In this document: in pieces, positions 9,100-17,352 of the stretch | How the letters are laid out: every line of letters starts with the position of its first letter | How positions within the stretch are numbered: position 1 is the stretch's first letter | Source of the DNA: [Ruminococcus] lactaris ATCC 29176 | GTDB taxonomy: Bacteria > Bacillota > Clostridia > Lachnospirales > Lachnospiraceae | Direction: 5' to 3' | Assembly (NCBI RefSeq): GCF_025152405.1 | Contig: NZ_CP102292.1 | Coordinates: forward strand, 1,178,001 to 1,242,000 | Length of the DNA stretch: 64,000 nucleotides | Notes under the pieces: model-generated | Seen by the model: the letters and a program-made list of their open reading frames with translations, nothing else | What the model was told of the DNA's origin: nothing | Databases searched by the model: none | Translations under genes and position numbers: made by a program

Positions 9100-9381
9100 T
9101 TAAAATATACAAAAATACATATTATATTTTAAAAATATGATTTATAATAAAAATGTGCTGATAAATACATAAAAAAGAAAAGAAAAATATACAAAATTTA
9201 TAATAAGCAGAAAATTGGATACAAAAACATTCTCATAAAGATTTAAATAATGGATACAAATACTCTGTGAATATAAATAGCAAGAAATATATAATTGAAT
9301 CAAATATACATTTCTTGCTATGAATTGTTTCCCTTATATTCAACTCAAAACATCAACATGAACACTAATGTATCCATAATT
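9100..9381. other. AT-rich intergenic region with repeated ATACAAA words
   Basis: About 280 bp of markedly AT-rich DNA without a supported gene. The word ATACAAA recurs about four times on the plus strand, twice inside TGGATACAAA (9216-9225 and 9251-9260, 35 bp apart). It lies directly upstream of the strong promoter of the small secreted protein and could hold an upstream-activating or regulator-binding region. No open frame here has a ribosome site. Confidence 0.5.
9279..9319 (-). terminator. AT-rich inverted repeat, possible weak terminator
   Basis: Ten-bp arms AGCAAGAAAT (9279-9288) and ATTTCTTGCT (9310-9319) lie just downstream of the 109-residue membrane-protein gene and are followed on the minus strand by ATTTATATTC. 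The stem is AT-rich, so termination would be weak; it could also be an operator. Confidence 0.4.
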
Positions 9382-9711
9382 TCAGTAAAGCTTGATCCGA
9401 CTGATGAAATCCATTCCATTTCCGGGAATTTCTTTCTGAATCTCGTTGACGATCTGTGTGCTGCTGATATCTGCCGGTTTCAGATGGTTCTGTTCTATGT
9501 AGACAAAGCTTAAAAAGAGAAAGACTGCCAGCATCAGCCTGGCAAAGAAAGAACCTGAATGGTGTTCGCCTTCCCCGGAATCAGGGGTATCATAAAGTTC
9601 GTGATAGATATGGCCGTAGCGTGGATGAACGGCGGGTATGGCAGCAGAATCCTGATAGAGTCTGCGGGTCTGCTTTAAGAGTTCGCGGCGGCGAAGTTCG
9701 GAATCATTCAT
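9382..9711 (-). CDS. Small single-span membrane protein, function unknown
   Basis: A 109-residue protein starting MNDSELRRRELLKQTRRLYQ. Start 9711 is chosen for its AGGAGGA site; the frame runs to 9891 but crosses the his terminator. The N-terminal 65 residues are charged and cytoplasmic-looking (contains AIPAVHPRYGHIYHELY), followed by one hydrophobic helix (ARLMLAVFLFLSFVYI) and a 35-residue outer tail. I do not recognise the family beyond a general likeness to short uncharacterised Lachnospiraceae proteins. It lies downstream of the his operon but beyond its terminator, with its own structured leader. Confidence 0.65.
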   Translation of the reverse strand: MNDSELRRRELLKQTRRLYQDSAAIPAVHPRYGHIYHELYDTPDSGEGEHHSGSFFARLMLAVFLFLSFVYIEQNHLKPADISSTQIVNEIQKEIPGNGMDFISRIKLY

Positions 9712-9733
9712 AGTCTGTCCTCCTGCTGATAGA

Positions 9734-9778
9734 ATCCCGTGGCTCGTTGTGCAGGCAAACGAAAAAGATCCACGGGAT
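9734..9778 (-). promoter_or_regulatory. Structured 5' leader hairpin
   Basis: Arms ATCCCGTGG (plus 9734-9742) and CCACGGGAT (9770-9778) form a 9-bp stem enclosing a second 5-bp stem TCGTT/AACGA (9744-9748 and 9758-9762). The Shine-Dalgarno of the 109-residue gene follows about 10-15 nt after the outer stem. There is no U-tract, so it is not a terminator. A cis-acting leader is possible; it matches no riboswitch class I know. Confidence 0.4.
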
Positions 9779-9800
9779 CTTCTGGATGTATGCACGGCAA

Positions 9801-9841
9801 TAAAAAGACACAGGATACTGAAGTTACAATATCCTATGTCT
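9801..9841 (-). terminator. Terminator of the histidine operon
   Basis: A 12-bp stem with one G.U pair (9806-9817 with 9830-9841) is followed on the minus strand by TTTTTATT. It is 110 nt past the hisIE stop codon. Confidence 0.85.
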
Positions 9842-9888
9842 GTCTTTCTTTTTTCAGAACTTTTCAAATCTGAAATGTATTTCCGATT

Positions 9889-9940
9889 CAATTTATCTTA
9901 TCAGATTTCAGTCTCAATTTATCTTACTGGATTTCAGACT
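9889..9940. repeat. Two tandem 26-bp repeats downstream of hisIE
   Basis: Unit 1 (9889-9914) and unit 2 (9915-9940) match at about 22 of 26 positions; both contain CAATTTATCTTA and GATTTCAG. Non-coding, between the hisIE stop and its terminator. Confidence 0.7.
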
Positions 9941-9950
9941 TAATTGATTC

Positions 9951-11234
9951 CTACCGGTCTGCCAGTTCCTTGGTGATGTCATCCCAGGTAATTCCTTTTT
10001 CTGCCATAAGCACCATTGCATGATACAGAAAATCGGAAAGCTCATATTTTACTTCTTCCGGGTTGGGATTCTTGGCGGCAATGACAACTTCTGTTGCCTC
10101 CTCTCCCACTTTCTTGAGAATCTTGTCTAATCCTTTATCGAACAGGTAATTAGTATAAGAACCTTCCTTTGGATGCTCCTTGCGGTCCAAGATCGTATTG
10201 TATACGGATTCAAAGATCTGAAGCGGATTTTTCGCATCATAGTCAGCTCCGACGATGGTTGTATAAAAGCAGGATCTGTTGCCGGTATGGCAGGCAGCTC
10301 CGATCTGTTCTACTTTTGCGAGAAGGGTATCCTTATCGCAGTCGATGGCAAGAGATTTTACATACTGGAAGTGTCCCGAAGTTTCTCCCTTGATCCACTG
10401 ACTTTGTCTGCTGCGGCTGAAATAAGTCATGCGGCCGGTCTTGACAGTATGCTCAAAGGCCTCCTCATCCATATAGGCTACCATGAGGACTTCATTTGTC
10501 TTGTAGTCCTGTGTTACAACCGGGAGCAGTCCATCTGAGTTCAGTTTAAATTCACCGAAATCCATCAGACTTTCAAAGGTTGTCATGCGGATTCCATTTT
10601 TCACGCAGATATCTTTGAATACATTAAAATCCATATCCAGCCGACTGATAAAGCGTCCTGAAACGCCTTTGACACCGTCGCTTTTAAGAATATTGAGGAT
10701 CTCACTCTCTTCCATGGTATCGGTTACGACTACACACTGGATCTCAGTGACATTTACAACAGAATTAAGATCCAGACGGTGCATAAAGATCATTTCTGTA
10801 CTGTACTCCTCGATCAGATGCTGCTGCTTGAACAGTGCGTCAAAATCATTCAGTGAAACTGCAATCCGTTCCTTGCCGAATCGCTGGGAAACTTCTTTGA
10901 TCAGTTCAATCGAAAGCGGTTTTGAGAAATTCAGCATGGCACGTTTAGCACCTGCATAGAGGATCTTTTTTACATCTTCAGCACGACGGATATTACCGCC
11001 TGCGATCATCGGAATACTGATCACACGGTTGATCTGCTTGATCAGTTCGATGGATTCATCATGTTCTTCATCCGAGTCAGACAGATCAAATACGATCAGT
11101 TCGTCTGCTCCTTTTTCATTGTAGTGTTTTGCAAGGGCAATGACATCGTCTGACAGAACAGAATAATCGTCAAACCATGTAACTGCCTTTCCTTTATCTA
11201 TAAAAATACATGGGGTTAATCTCTTATAACTCAT
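9951..11234 (-). CDS. hisIE: HisIE bifunctional enzyme with N-terminal HisF-like domain
   Basis: 427 residues in three parts. Residues 1-223 are clearly HisF/HisA-like ([47 protein letters not shown]). However, the two HisF catalytic aspartates are replaced: the CLDV position reads CIFI (Phe11) and the VAID position reads VSLN (Asn129). Residues about 224-335 are PR-AMP cyclohydrolase (HisI), with Zn ligands Cys299, Cys315 and Cys322 in CDKDTLL and [10 protein letters not shown]. Residues about 345-427 are PR-ATP pyrophosphohydrolase (His[28 protein letters not shown]). It performs steps 2 and 3 of histidine synthesis. The N-terminal domain is presumably structural or regulatory. Last gene of the operon; ribosome site AAAGGAG. 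Confidence 0.93.
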   Translation of the reverse strand: MSYKRLTPCIFIDKGKAVTWFDDYSVLSDDVIALAKHYNEKGADELIVFDLSDSDEEHDESIELIKQINRVISIPMIAGGNIRRAEDVKKILYAGAKRAMLNFSKPLSIELIKEVSQRFGKERIAVSLNDFDALFKQQHLIEEYSTEMIFMHRLDLNSVVNVTEIQCVVVTDTMEESEILNILKSDGVKGVSGRFISRLDMDFNVFKDICVKNGIRMTTFESLMDFGEFKLNSDGLLPVVTQDYKTNEVLMVAYMDEEAFEHTVKTGRMTYFSRSRQSQWIKGETSGHFQYVKSLAIDCDKDTLLAKVEQIGAACHTGNRSCFYTTIVGADYDAKNPLQIFESVYNTILDRKEHPKEGSYTNYLFDKGLDKILKKVGEEATEVVIAAKNPNPEEVKYELSDFLYHAMVLMAEKGITWDDITKELADR

Positions 11235-11286
11235 GTCCGGGTTACTCCTTTATTTCCTTTTAAGGGATGGCTTTCAAAAAATCAGC

Positions 11287-11880
11287 CTACAAACTGCCTT
11301 TCGTGGACCATACTTCACTGATCCGTGGTTCTTCGGATACTGCCAGATCCAAAGCCTTTCCAAATGCCTTGAAAAGAGCTTCTGCCATGTGATGGTTATT
11401 TCCGGCATCCAGGATCTTCAGGTGAAGATTCATAGCGGCACTGTACGATACGGCATAGAAAAATTCACGAACCATTTCGGTATCCATTGTTCCGAGGAAA
11501 GGTACGGTAAATTCAGCCTGGAAGTTCAGGTAGGGTCTGCCAGAAAGATCGACAGCTCCGAGTGCAAGTGTCTCATCCATTGGGAGTATAAAATAGCCGT
11601 AACGTTTAATACCGGCTTTATCGCCTAAAGCTTCTGCAATGGCATGACCCAGCACGATCCCGGTATCTTCGATCGTATGGTGGGAATCTACTTCTGTATC
11701 GCCTTTGACGCTGACGGTCAGGTCAAAAAGTCCGTGACGGGCAAAGCCGTCCAGCATATGATCGAAAAAAGGGATTCCGGTGTCAATCTGATTTTTCCCA
11801 TGACCATCCAGGTTGATGGTCAGTTCGATATCGGTTTCTTTTGTCTTTCTTTTACAGCTTGCAATGCGGTTCTTTTTCAT
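11287..11880 (-). CDS. hisB: Imidazoleglycerol-phosphate dehydratase
   Basis: 197 residues, the normal length for monofunctional HisB, which converts imidazole-glycerol phosphate to imidazole-acetol phosphate. Metal-binding motifs are present: GIPFFDHMLDGFARHG, DSHHTIEDTGIVLG, and later DAGNNHHMAEALFKAFG. ATG at 11880 is preferred (AGGAG upstream) over an in-frame TTG at 11904 that would overlap hisD. It starts 16 nt after hisD ends. A gap of 52 nt separates it from hisIE. Confidence 0.95.
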   Translation of the reverse strand: MKKNRIASCKRKTKETDIELTINLDGHGKNQIDTGIPFFDHMLDGFARHGLFDLTVSVKGDTEVDSHHTIEDTGIVLGHAIAEALGDKAGIKRYGYFILPMDETLALGAVDLSGRPYLNFQAEFTVPFLGTMDTEMVREFFYAVSYSAAMNLHLKILDAGNNHHMAEALFKAFGKALDLAVSEEPRISEVWSTKGSL

Positions 11881-11896
11881 ATCCTGCCAACTCCTC

Positions 11897-13186
11897 TTAT
11901 TCAAATCTTACTTTAATGGAATTTGCATGTGCAGTTAAATGTTCTGCTTCGGCAAATTTTTCGATATCTGTATGGATCTTTTCCAGTGCATCCTTTGAAT
12001 AGGAAATGATGCTGGATTTCTTGATAAAATCATCTACAGATAACGGGGAGAAGAACTTGGCAGTTCCGTTGGTAGGCAGAACATGGTTCGGACCTGCAAA
12101 ATAGTCTCCCAGCGGCTCGCTGGAGTATTCTCCGATAAAGATTGCTCCTGCGTTGCGGATCTTTGTCATCACTTCAAACGGGTTGGCTGTCACGATCTCA
12201 AGATGCTCGGATGCAATCGAATTTGCCGCATCAATGGCATCTTCCAAAGTGTCTGCAACAAGGATATGTCCGTAATTATCCAGAGATTTCTGAATGATCT
12301 CTCCTCTGGAAAGCTCTTTGATAAATGCATCTGCCTGTGCGGAAACCTTCTCTGCAAGCTCCATGCTTGTTGTTACCAGAATAGCGGAAGCCAGTTCATC
12401 ATGCTCTGCCTGGGAGAGAAGATCTGCTGCCACAAACCGTGGGTTGGCTGTCTCATCTGCCAGGACAAGGATCTCACTTGGCCCGGCGATGGAATCAATG
12501 CTTACATGACCATAAACAGATTTTTTCGCCAGTGCAACGTAGATATTTCCCGGTCCTACGATCTTATCAACTTTCGGAATACTTTCTGTTCCGTATGCCA
12601 AAGCTCCGATGGCCTGTGCTCCACCGACTTTATAGACTTTATCTGCTCCGGCTTCCTTTGCCGCAACTAATGTGGTAGGAGTTACTTTCCCATCTTTTCC
12701 CGGAGGAGTTACCATAATGATTTCATCAACTCCGGCTACTTTTGCAGGCATGATATTCATCAGTACGGAAGACGGATAAGCCGCTTTTCCGCCCGGAACA
12801 TAGACACCGACTCTCTGGAGTGCAGTGACCTTCTGACCGAGGATGGTTCCATCCGGCTTGCTGTCGAACCAACTGTATTGCATCTGCTTTTCATGATAAG
12901 TACGGATATTGACGAGAGCTTTCCGGATAATACCGAGCAGCTCTTCTCCTACTTCTGTATAGGCTTCTTCAATCTCAGCATCTGTGACAAGGATCTGGGA
13001 AGCATCCAGTTTTACTCCGTCAAATTTTTCTGTATAACCAAAGAGAGCTTCGTCTCCTTTTTCCTTTACATCGTTGAGGATCTGCTGGACACTGGCTTCG
13101 TATTTTCCGTAGCTGTTGGGACTTCTTTTCAGAAGGTCTTCCAGCAGATTTTTCTTTGTACTTTCTGTTAATTTTTCAATACGCAT
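11897..13186 (-). CDS. hisD: Histidinol dehydrogenase
   Basis: 429 residues, full length. It oxidises L-histidinol to histidine in two NAD+-dependent steps. Diagnostic segments: GGKAAYPSSVLMN, IVGPGNIYVALAKK, AGPSEILVLADE, DLLSQAEHDELAS (Zn/catalytic Gln and His) and GPNHVLPT. It starts 3 nt after hisG with AGGGAGG overlapping the hisG stop. Confidence 0.97.
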   Translation of the reverse strand: MRIEKLTESTKKNLLEDLLKRSPNSYGKYEASVQQILNDVKEKGDEALFGYTEKFDGVKLDASQILVTDAEIEEAYTEVGEELLGIIRKALVNIRTYHEKQMQYSWFDSKPDGTILGQKVTALQRVGVYVPGGKAAYPSSVLMNIMPAKVAGVDEIIMVTPPGKDGKVTPTTLVAAKEAGADKVYKVGGAQAIGALAYGTESIPKVDKIVGPGNIYVALAKKSVYGHVSIDSIAGPSEILVLADETANPRFVAADLLSQAEHDELASAILVTTSMELAEKVSAQADAFIKELSRGEIIQKSLDNYGHILVADTLEDAIDAANSIASEHLEIVTANPFEVMTKIRNAGAIFIGEYSSEPLGDYFAGPNHVLPTNGTAKFFSPLSVDDFIKKSSIISYSKDALEKIHTDIEKFAEAEHLTAHANSIKVRFE

Positions 13187-13188
13187 TT

Positions 13189-13833
13189 TTATTCCTCCCT
13201 GAGCAGGTTTCTGAGATTTGTGATGAGTTCCTTAATGCGGTCATTCTCCATACGCATACTGACCGGATTGACGATCATACGGGCGGACAGAGGGCATACC
13301 TCTTCTAATACGACCAGTCCGTTTTCTTTCAGTGTAGAACCGGTTTCAACGATATCTACAATGACTTCGGAAAGCCCTACGATCGGAGCAAGCTCGATAG
13401 ATCCATTTAACTTTACGATCTCAACCGTCTGATGCTTCTTATTATAAAAATAGTCTTTCGCAATATTCGGGTATTTTGTGGCAACACGGATCAGTTCATG
13501 ATGCTGCAGTTTCTCTGCTGTCTCTTCACGACCGCAGACACACATCCGGCATTTCCCGAATCCAAGGTCAAGTACTTCATGGACTTTTCGCCCTTCTTCA
13601 ATGATGGTATCCTTTCCGACTACACCGATATCTGCGGCACCGTATTCTACATAGGTCGGTACATCCGGACCTTTTGCAAGGAAGAACCGGAGTCCCAGTT
13701 CCTCATTGGTGAAGATCAGTTTGCGTGAGTTTTTATCTTTCATCTCGTCGCAGGTAATTCCGAGCTTTTCCAGCATATCAAGAGTCTTACTGGCAAGACG
13801 CCCTTTGGTCAGTGCAAATGTTAAATATCTCAT
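13189..13833 (-). CDS. hisG: ATP phosphoribosyltransferase, short form
   Basis: 214 residues, the short HisG that lacks the C-terminal ACT-like regulatory domain and needs HisZ for activity and histidine feedback. Motifs: LTFALTKGRL at the start, YGAADIGVVGKD, and the PRPP-binding stretch IVDIVETGSTLKENGL. It catalyses the first committed step of histidine synthesis. It lies 13 nt after hisZ, matching the obligate HisG-HisZ partnership. Confidence 0.96.
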   Translation of the reverse strand: MRYLTFALTKGRLASKTLDMLEKLGITCDEMKDKNSRKLIFTNEELGLRFFLAKGPDVPTYVEYGAADIGVVGKDTIIEEGRKVHEVLDLGFGKCRMCVCGREETAEKLQHHELIRVATKYPNIAKDYFYNKKHQTVEIVKLNGSIELAPIVGLSEVIVDIVETGSTLKENGLVVLEEVCPLSARMIVNPVSMRMENDRIKELITNLRNLLREE

Positions 13834-13846
13834 AGGTTCTGCTCCT

Positions 13847-15097
13847 TTACTTCTGCTTTTTCGTGTCCATGATCTTCTTTTCGCCTGTGCGGAAATTGAT
13901 CATCTCAATCTTCAGGTCATCCCGGAGATACAGCATGGTCATGACGGAAGATCGCTTTCCGTATTCCTCGTATACCTGACGGTCATCCTCAGTATTACGC
14001 TTGAGCATTTCAATATTTTTCCCTTTACTGCGGAACGTTCTTGCAAGGGAGATGGCCCACTTTTCAGTATCCTGTGTATAGACGAGGAGATTGCGGCTGC
14101 CGGTCTCTACCTGGATGTTCTGCCGGTTCAGGGCATTCATCAGTTCATCTAAAATGATGGCAAAACCGATAGATGGAGTATTCTTACCGAATTTTTCAAG
14201 CAGATGATCGTAACGGCCTCCGCGTACGACAGCATCTCCTGTTCCGTAAGTATAAGCACGGAAAATGATACCGGTATAGTATCCGTAGTTTCCGCTCATG
14301 CTCAGATCAAATGTGATATGATCTTCCACTCCGTAAAGGCGGAGAAGCTCATCAATCTGCTTTAAGCGATGAATCGCCTGACCGGCTTTTTCTCCCGGGG
14401 CAACAGAAAGTGCCTGATCCAGGATCTCTGCTCCGCCGGTCAGTTCAGGCAGAAGATGAAATGCTTCTTTGACAGAGTCAGCAACATCCATATGATCCAG
14501 TACTTCCTCTACTCCAAAGAAGTTACGGTTGGCGATGAGGGTACGTAGCTCTTCTGCTTCATCCTCCTCAAGACCTGCTGCCTGGAACAGACTCTGGATA
14601 AAGTCTATATGTCCGATACTGACCTGAAATTCTTTCAGTCCGGTTTTCTTCAGTCCGTCCACCACCATAGCGAGCATTTCTGCGTCTGCCTCGATGGAAT
14701 CGACACCGATCAGCTCAGCACCAAGCTGGGTGTTCTCTTTCAGCCGTCCCTGATAACTGGAATGGTTGATAAAAGTATTGCCGGCATAGCACAGGCGGAT
14801 TGGAAAATCTTCTGTCTCAAAAAGCGTTGCAACGGCTCTGGCAATGGAAGGCGTGATATCCGGGCGTAATGCAAGGATATTTCCCTCCCGATCAAAAAAT
14901 TTATACATTTCTCTTGCAGAAGTAGAACCGATTTCTTTACGGAATACGTCAAAATATTCAAATGTCGGAGTCTGAATATCCTGATAACCATAGGAATGAA
15001 GTACGGTGCCAAGCTTCTTCTGCAATGTCAGTTTAATTTCACATTCTTTATTATATATATCCCGGACGCCTTCCGGTGTATGCAGTTTCTGTTCCAT
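13847..15097 (-). CDS. hisZ: ATP phosphoribosyltransferase regulatory subunit
   Basis: 416 residues related to histidyl-tRNA synthetase: TPEGVRDI at the start, motif 2-like region around residue 100, and GGRYDHLLEKFG as motif 3-like. As first gene upstream of a short HisG it is best read as HisZ, not HisS. It forms the hetero-octamer with HisG and provides the histidine feedback site. The ATG is preceded by AAAGGTGA. The leader from the promoter is only about 50 nt, too short for a T-box. Confidence 0.93.
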   Translation of the reverse strand: MEQKLHTPEGVRDIYNKECEIKLTLQKKLGTVLHSYGYQDIQTPTFEYFDVFRKEIGSTSAREMYKFFDREGNILALRPDITPSIARAVATLFETEDFPIRLCYAGNTFINHSSYQGRLKENTQLGAELIGVDSIEADAEMLAMVVDGLKKTGLKEFQVSIGHIDFIQSLFQAAGLEEDEAEELRTLIANRNFFGVEEVLDHMDVADSVKEAFHLLPELTGGAEILDQALSVAPGEKAGQAIHRLKQIDELLRLYGVEDHITFDLSMSGNYGYYTGIIFRAYTYGTGDAVVRGGRYDHLLEKFGKNTPSIGFAIILDELMNALNRQNIQVETGSRNLLVYTQDTEKWAISLARTFRSKGKNIEMLKRNTEDDRQVYEEYGKRSSVMTMLYLRDDLKIEMINFRTGEKKIMDTKKQK

Positions 15098-15153
15098 GTA
15101 GATTCACCTTTCTTAAACACTTTAGTCTGCTAATACGTTAAAACCTGTTTGTA

Positions 15154-15182
15154 ATTATACGGATTTTCTCTGCTTCTGTCAA
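15154..15182 (-). promoter_or_regulatory. Consensus sigma-A promoter of the his operon
   Basis: Minus-strand TTGACA (15177-15182) and TATAAT (15154-15159) with 17-nt spacing, a perfect match to the housekeeping consensus. The -35 box overlaps the stop codon of recU. Confidence 0.9.
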
Positions 15183-15712
15183 TCCCTCGTGTCCAAATCC
15201 TTCTGGATGGAATCAAGATAAGGAATAAAAAAGCCATTCTGAAGTTTCATAAACCAGTCCGGTTCCAGTTCATCCAGCCGGAAGCTTTTTCTTCCACCTG
15301 CCTCTGCCCTGTCCCAGAATCGGCGGATCTGCCGGTATTGCATATAGTAGAGCTCCTCACGGGCTGTATAATAGATCAGGAGAAATGCGATTCCTCCCTG
15401 CTGCTCAAATTTTTCCATAAAACGGATCTGATGTTCATGGACATTCTGAAGTGGAAATGTATCAGCATTACATTCTTTTGCATCAAAGCAGACCGGAATG
15501 CCCTGCACGGCACCGATATAATCTACGGTACTGATCTTATCAAAATAGGCAAGGGTAATATGCCGATGCTCTTTATCAATCCTTACCGGAGTGATGGGGG
15601 TTGGAATCTTCTGGATCAGTGCAAGCCCCATTTCACTGTAGCGGGTATTGGTATGATTGATAAATTCTTCCAGAGTCGAACCACGAAGTCCTCTCGAATT
15701 CCAGGTTGCCAT
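15179..15712 (-). CDS. recU: Holliday junction resolvase RecU
   Basis: 177 residues. Starts MATWNSRGLRGSTLEEFIN, the RecU N-terminal motif, followed by catalytic residues in DKISTVDYIGAVQG and CFDAKECNADTFPL (Asp and Glu-x-Lys of the PD-(D/E)xK fold) and HEHQIRFMEKFEQQGG. It resolves Holliday junctions together with RuvAB, which are encoded at 39-40.7 kb. It starts 1 nt after the RluA gene. In many Firmicutes recU pairs with a PBP gene; here it follows a pseudouridine synthase. Confidence 0.93.
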   Translation of the reverse strand: MATWNSRGLRGSTLEEFINHTNTRYSEMGLALIQKIPTPITPVRIDKEHRHITLAYFDKISTVDYIGAVQGIPVCFDAKECNADTFPLQNVHEHQIRFMEKFEQQGGIAFLLIYYTAREELYYMQYRQIRRFWDRAEAGGRKSFRLDELEPDWFMKLQNGFFIPYLDSIQKDLDTRD

Positions 15713-15713
15713 T

Positions 15714-16709
15714 TTATATCACACCCTTTTCCTGACAGATTTTCTGAAAAAGAGGAGGCAATGGTGCCTGAAGTTCTTTTCCCGAAAGGAGGGAAAGGTC
15801 TCCGCCACACTTCGGAAAATTAAGCCGGTATGCGTGGAGAAGCTGAGAAGAAAGACCATATTCTTTTTTCAGCGTCTCATTGAAAGCCCGGTTTCCATAT
15901 TTATAATCTCCTGCAATGGGATGACCGATGGATGCAAGATGGGCACGGATCTGATGCGTCTTTCCGGTGATCAGATGAACTTCTAGAAGTGTGACATCTT
16001 TAGTTTGCTTTATTATATGATATTCTGTCTCAATCGGGGAAGCTGCTGCGGACGGAGTCCGGCTGACAGTGACCCGGTTCGTCCGGGGATCTTTTTTCAG
16101 ATAGCCGCTGATATGACTGTCGGAAGAAACTTTTCCACGGACAAGACAGAGATAATATTTTTTCAGGCTGCGGTCACGGAACATTTCACTTAACTGCTGG
16201 AGTGCCTGCAGGGTCTTGCCGGCAGCGATCAGTCCGCTGGTATTGCGGTCAAGACGGTTGCAGACAGAAGGATGAAATGTTCGCAGCTCCTCTTTGGAAA
16301 TCTGACCGCTGTTCAGCAGATAAGCGATCAGGTGTTCTACCATGGAGATGTCGTCCGGTTTTGCCTTCTGGGACAACATCCCTGCGGGTTTGTTCAGGAA
16401 AATGGTGGATTCATCCTCATAAATAATGGAAGGCTCTTTTCCGGCATGAGCCAGGATCCAGTCGGGATCTCCGGGGGACTGCTGTATGGTGCCTGAAAAT
16501 TTCTGAATGGTCTCATCGGAAAGGAACAGACGGACGGTATCATTTAATTCGAGAATTTCATTTCCTGCTGCCTTTTTCCCGTTCAGGGTGATATTTTTCT
16601 TGCGGAGCATTTTATAAAAAAAGCTTTTAGGAGCCTGGCTCATATATTTCGCAAGAAATTTGTCGAACCGCTGTCCGGCTTCATTTTTTTTAATTATAAT
16701 TTCTTTCAT
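15714..16709 (-). CDS. RluA-family pseudouridine synthase
   Basis: 331 residues. An N-terminal S4 domain (FDKFLAKYMSQAPKSFFYKML) precedes the catalytic domain, with the active Asp in NRLDRNTSGL and the motif GKTHQIRAHLASIGHPIAGD. It isomerises uridines in 23S rRNA or tRNA; the exact site cannot be read from sequence (RluC/RluD group). Start 16709 is chosen because GGAG lies 9 nt upstream; the frame extends to 16736. Confidence 0.9.
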   Translation of the reverse strand: MKEIIIKKNEAGQRFDKFLAKYMSQAPKSFFYKMLRKKNITLNGKKAAGNEILELNDTVRLFLSDETIQKFSGTIQQSPGDPDWILAHAGKEPSIIYEDESTIFLNKPAGMLSQKAKPDDISMVEHLIAYLLNSGQISKEELRTFHPSVCNRLDRNTSGLIAAGKTLQALQQLSEMFRDRSLKKYYLCLVRGKVSSDSHISGYLKKDPRTNRVTVSRTPSAAASPIETEYHIIKQTKDVTLLEVHLITGKTHQIRAHLASIGHPIAGDYKYGNRAFNETLKKEYGLSSQLLHAYRLNFPKCGGDLSLLSGKELQAPLPPLFQKICQEKGVI

Positions 16710-16737
16710 TGTCTTTTCTCCGAAATTCAGAACCATT

Positions 16738-17316
16738 TTACATGGAAATGTTCAGCAGAAGGTGTCGGATTTCCTGTTCGGTCTGCTTTGTATCTTCCTG
16801 TTCTACTGCTGCAATATTATCAAGCCCTTCTACTCTTGCAAGAAAAGGTGCATACTGGTTTAAAATCTTGACTGTCAGTCCGGTGTAACCGTTCTGGGAA
16901 AGAATCGAGCGGATGTGCTTTGCAAGTTCCTCTGGATTCACTTTCTCATAATGAGTATAACCATAAAGATTATGCCCGGAAATAACAAAGCAGTCTGCCG
17001 GCATGATCTTTTCCCGGCTGGTGATGACTGTATCGTAGCAGACCGTCAGATGGCGGGAAATTTTTGCAATCTCCTTTGCCCTGTCAGGATCAATGGACGG
17101 GTACGGAAAGCGGGTGATGACACCAACCAGTGCTTTGGATGCCGGAAGGCAGCCGAGAACTGCCACAACAGTCATTATGTTGAGACGGGTATGCGTCTGG
17201 GTGTATCCAAGCAGAAAGATGGCTGCGACAATGGCAAAATAAATGACTGTACGGAGAATCTCTGCTTTCTTTTTATAATTTAAATAACCGGGTTTCCCCT
17301 TTTCAACTTTCTTCAT
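16738..17316 (-). CDS. Conserved membrane protein of unknown function
   Basis: 192 residues. After a basic N-terminus come two predicted membrane helices (ILRTVIYFAIVAAIFLLGY and LNIMTVVAVLGCLPASKALV), then a soluble domain of about 120 residues containing VCYDTVITSREKIMPAD and GYTHYEKVNPEELAKHIRSIL. I recognise no family function. It lies upstream of rluA with a short gap and downstream of the SDR gene, in the same direction. Confidence 0.72.
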   Translation of the reverse strand: MKKVEKGKPGYLNYKKKAEILRTVIYFAIVAAIFLLGYTQTHTRLNIMTVVAVLGCLPASKALVGVITRFPYPSIDPDRAKEIAKISRHLTVCYDTVITSREKIMPADCFVISGHNLYGYTHYEKVNPEELAKHIRSILSQNGYTGLTVKILNQYAPFLARVEGLDNIAAVEQEDTKQTEQEIRHLLLNISM

Positions 17317-17352
17317 ATGATTGATTTCCTTTTCATTTAAAAGATCGATTAT

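Noticed and set aside
9295-9513. 72-codon plus-strand frame in the AT-rich region
   Set aside because: No ribosome site, half of it is antisense to the 109-residue membrane-protein gene, and the composition is that of AT-rich noise.
15098-15178. Possible T-box or histidine leader-peptide attenuator upstream of hisZ
   Set aside because: The leader between the promoter and hisZ is only about 50 nt, with no His-codon run, no T-box motif and no terminator hairpin.
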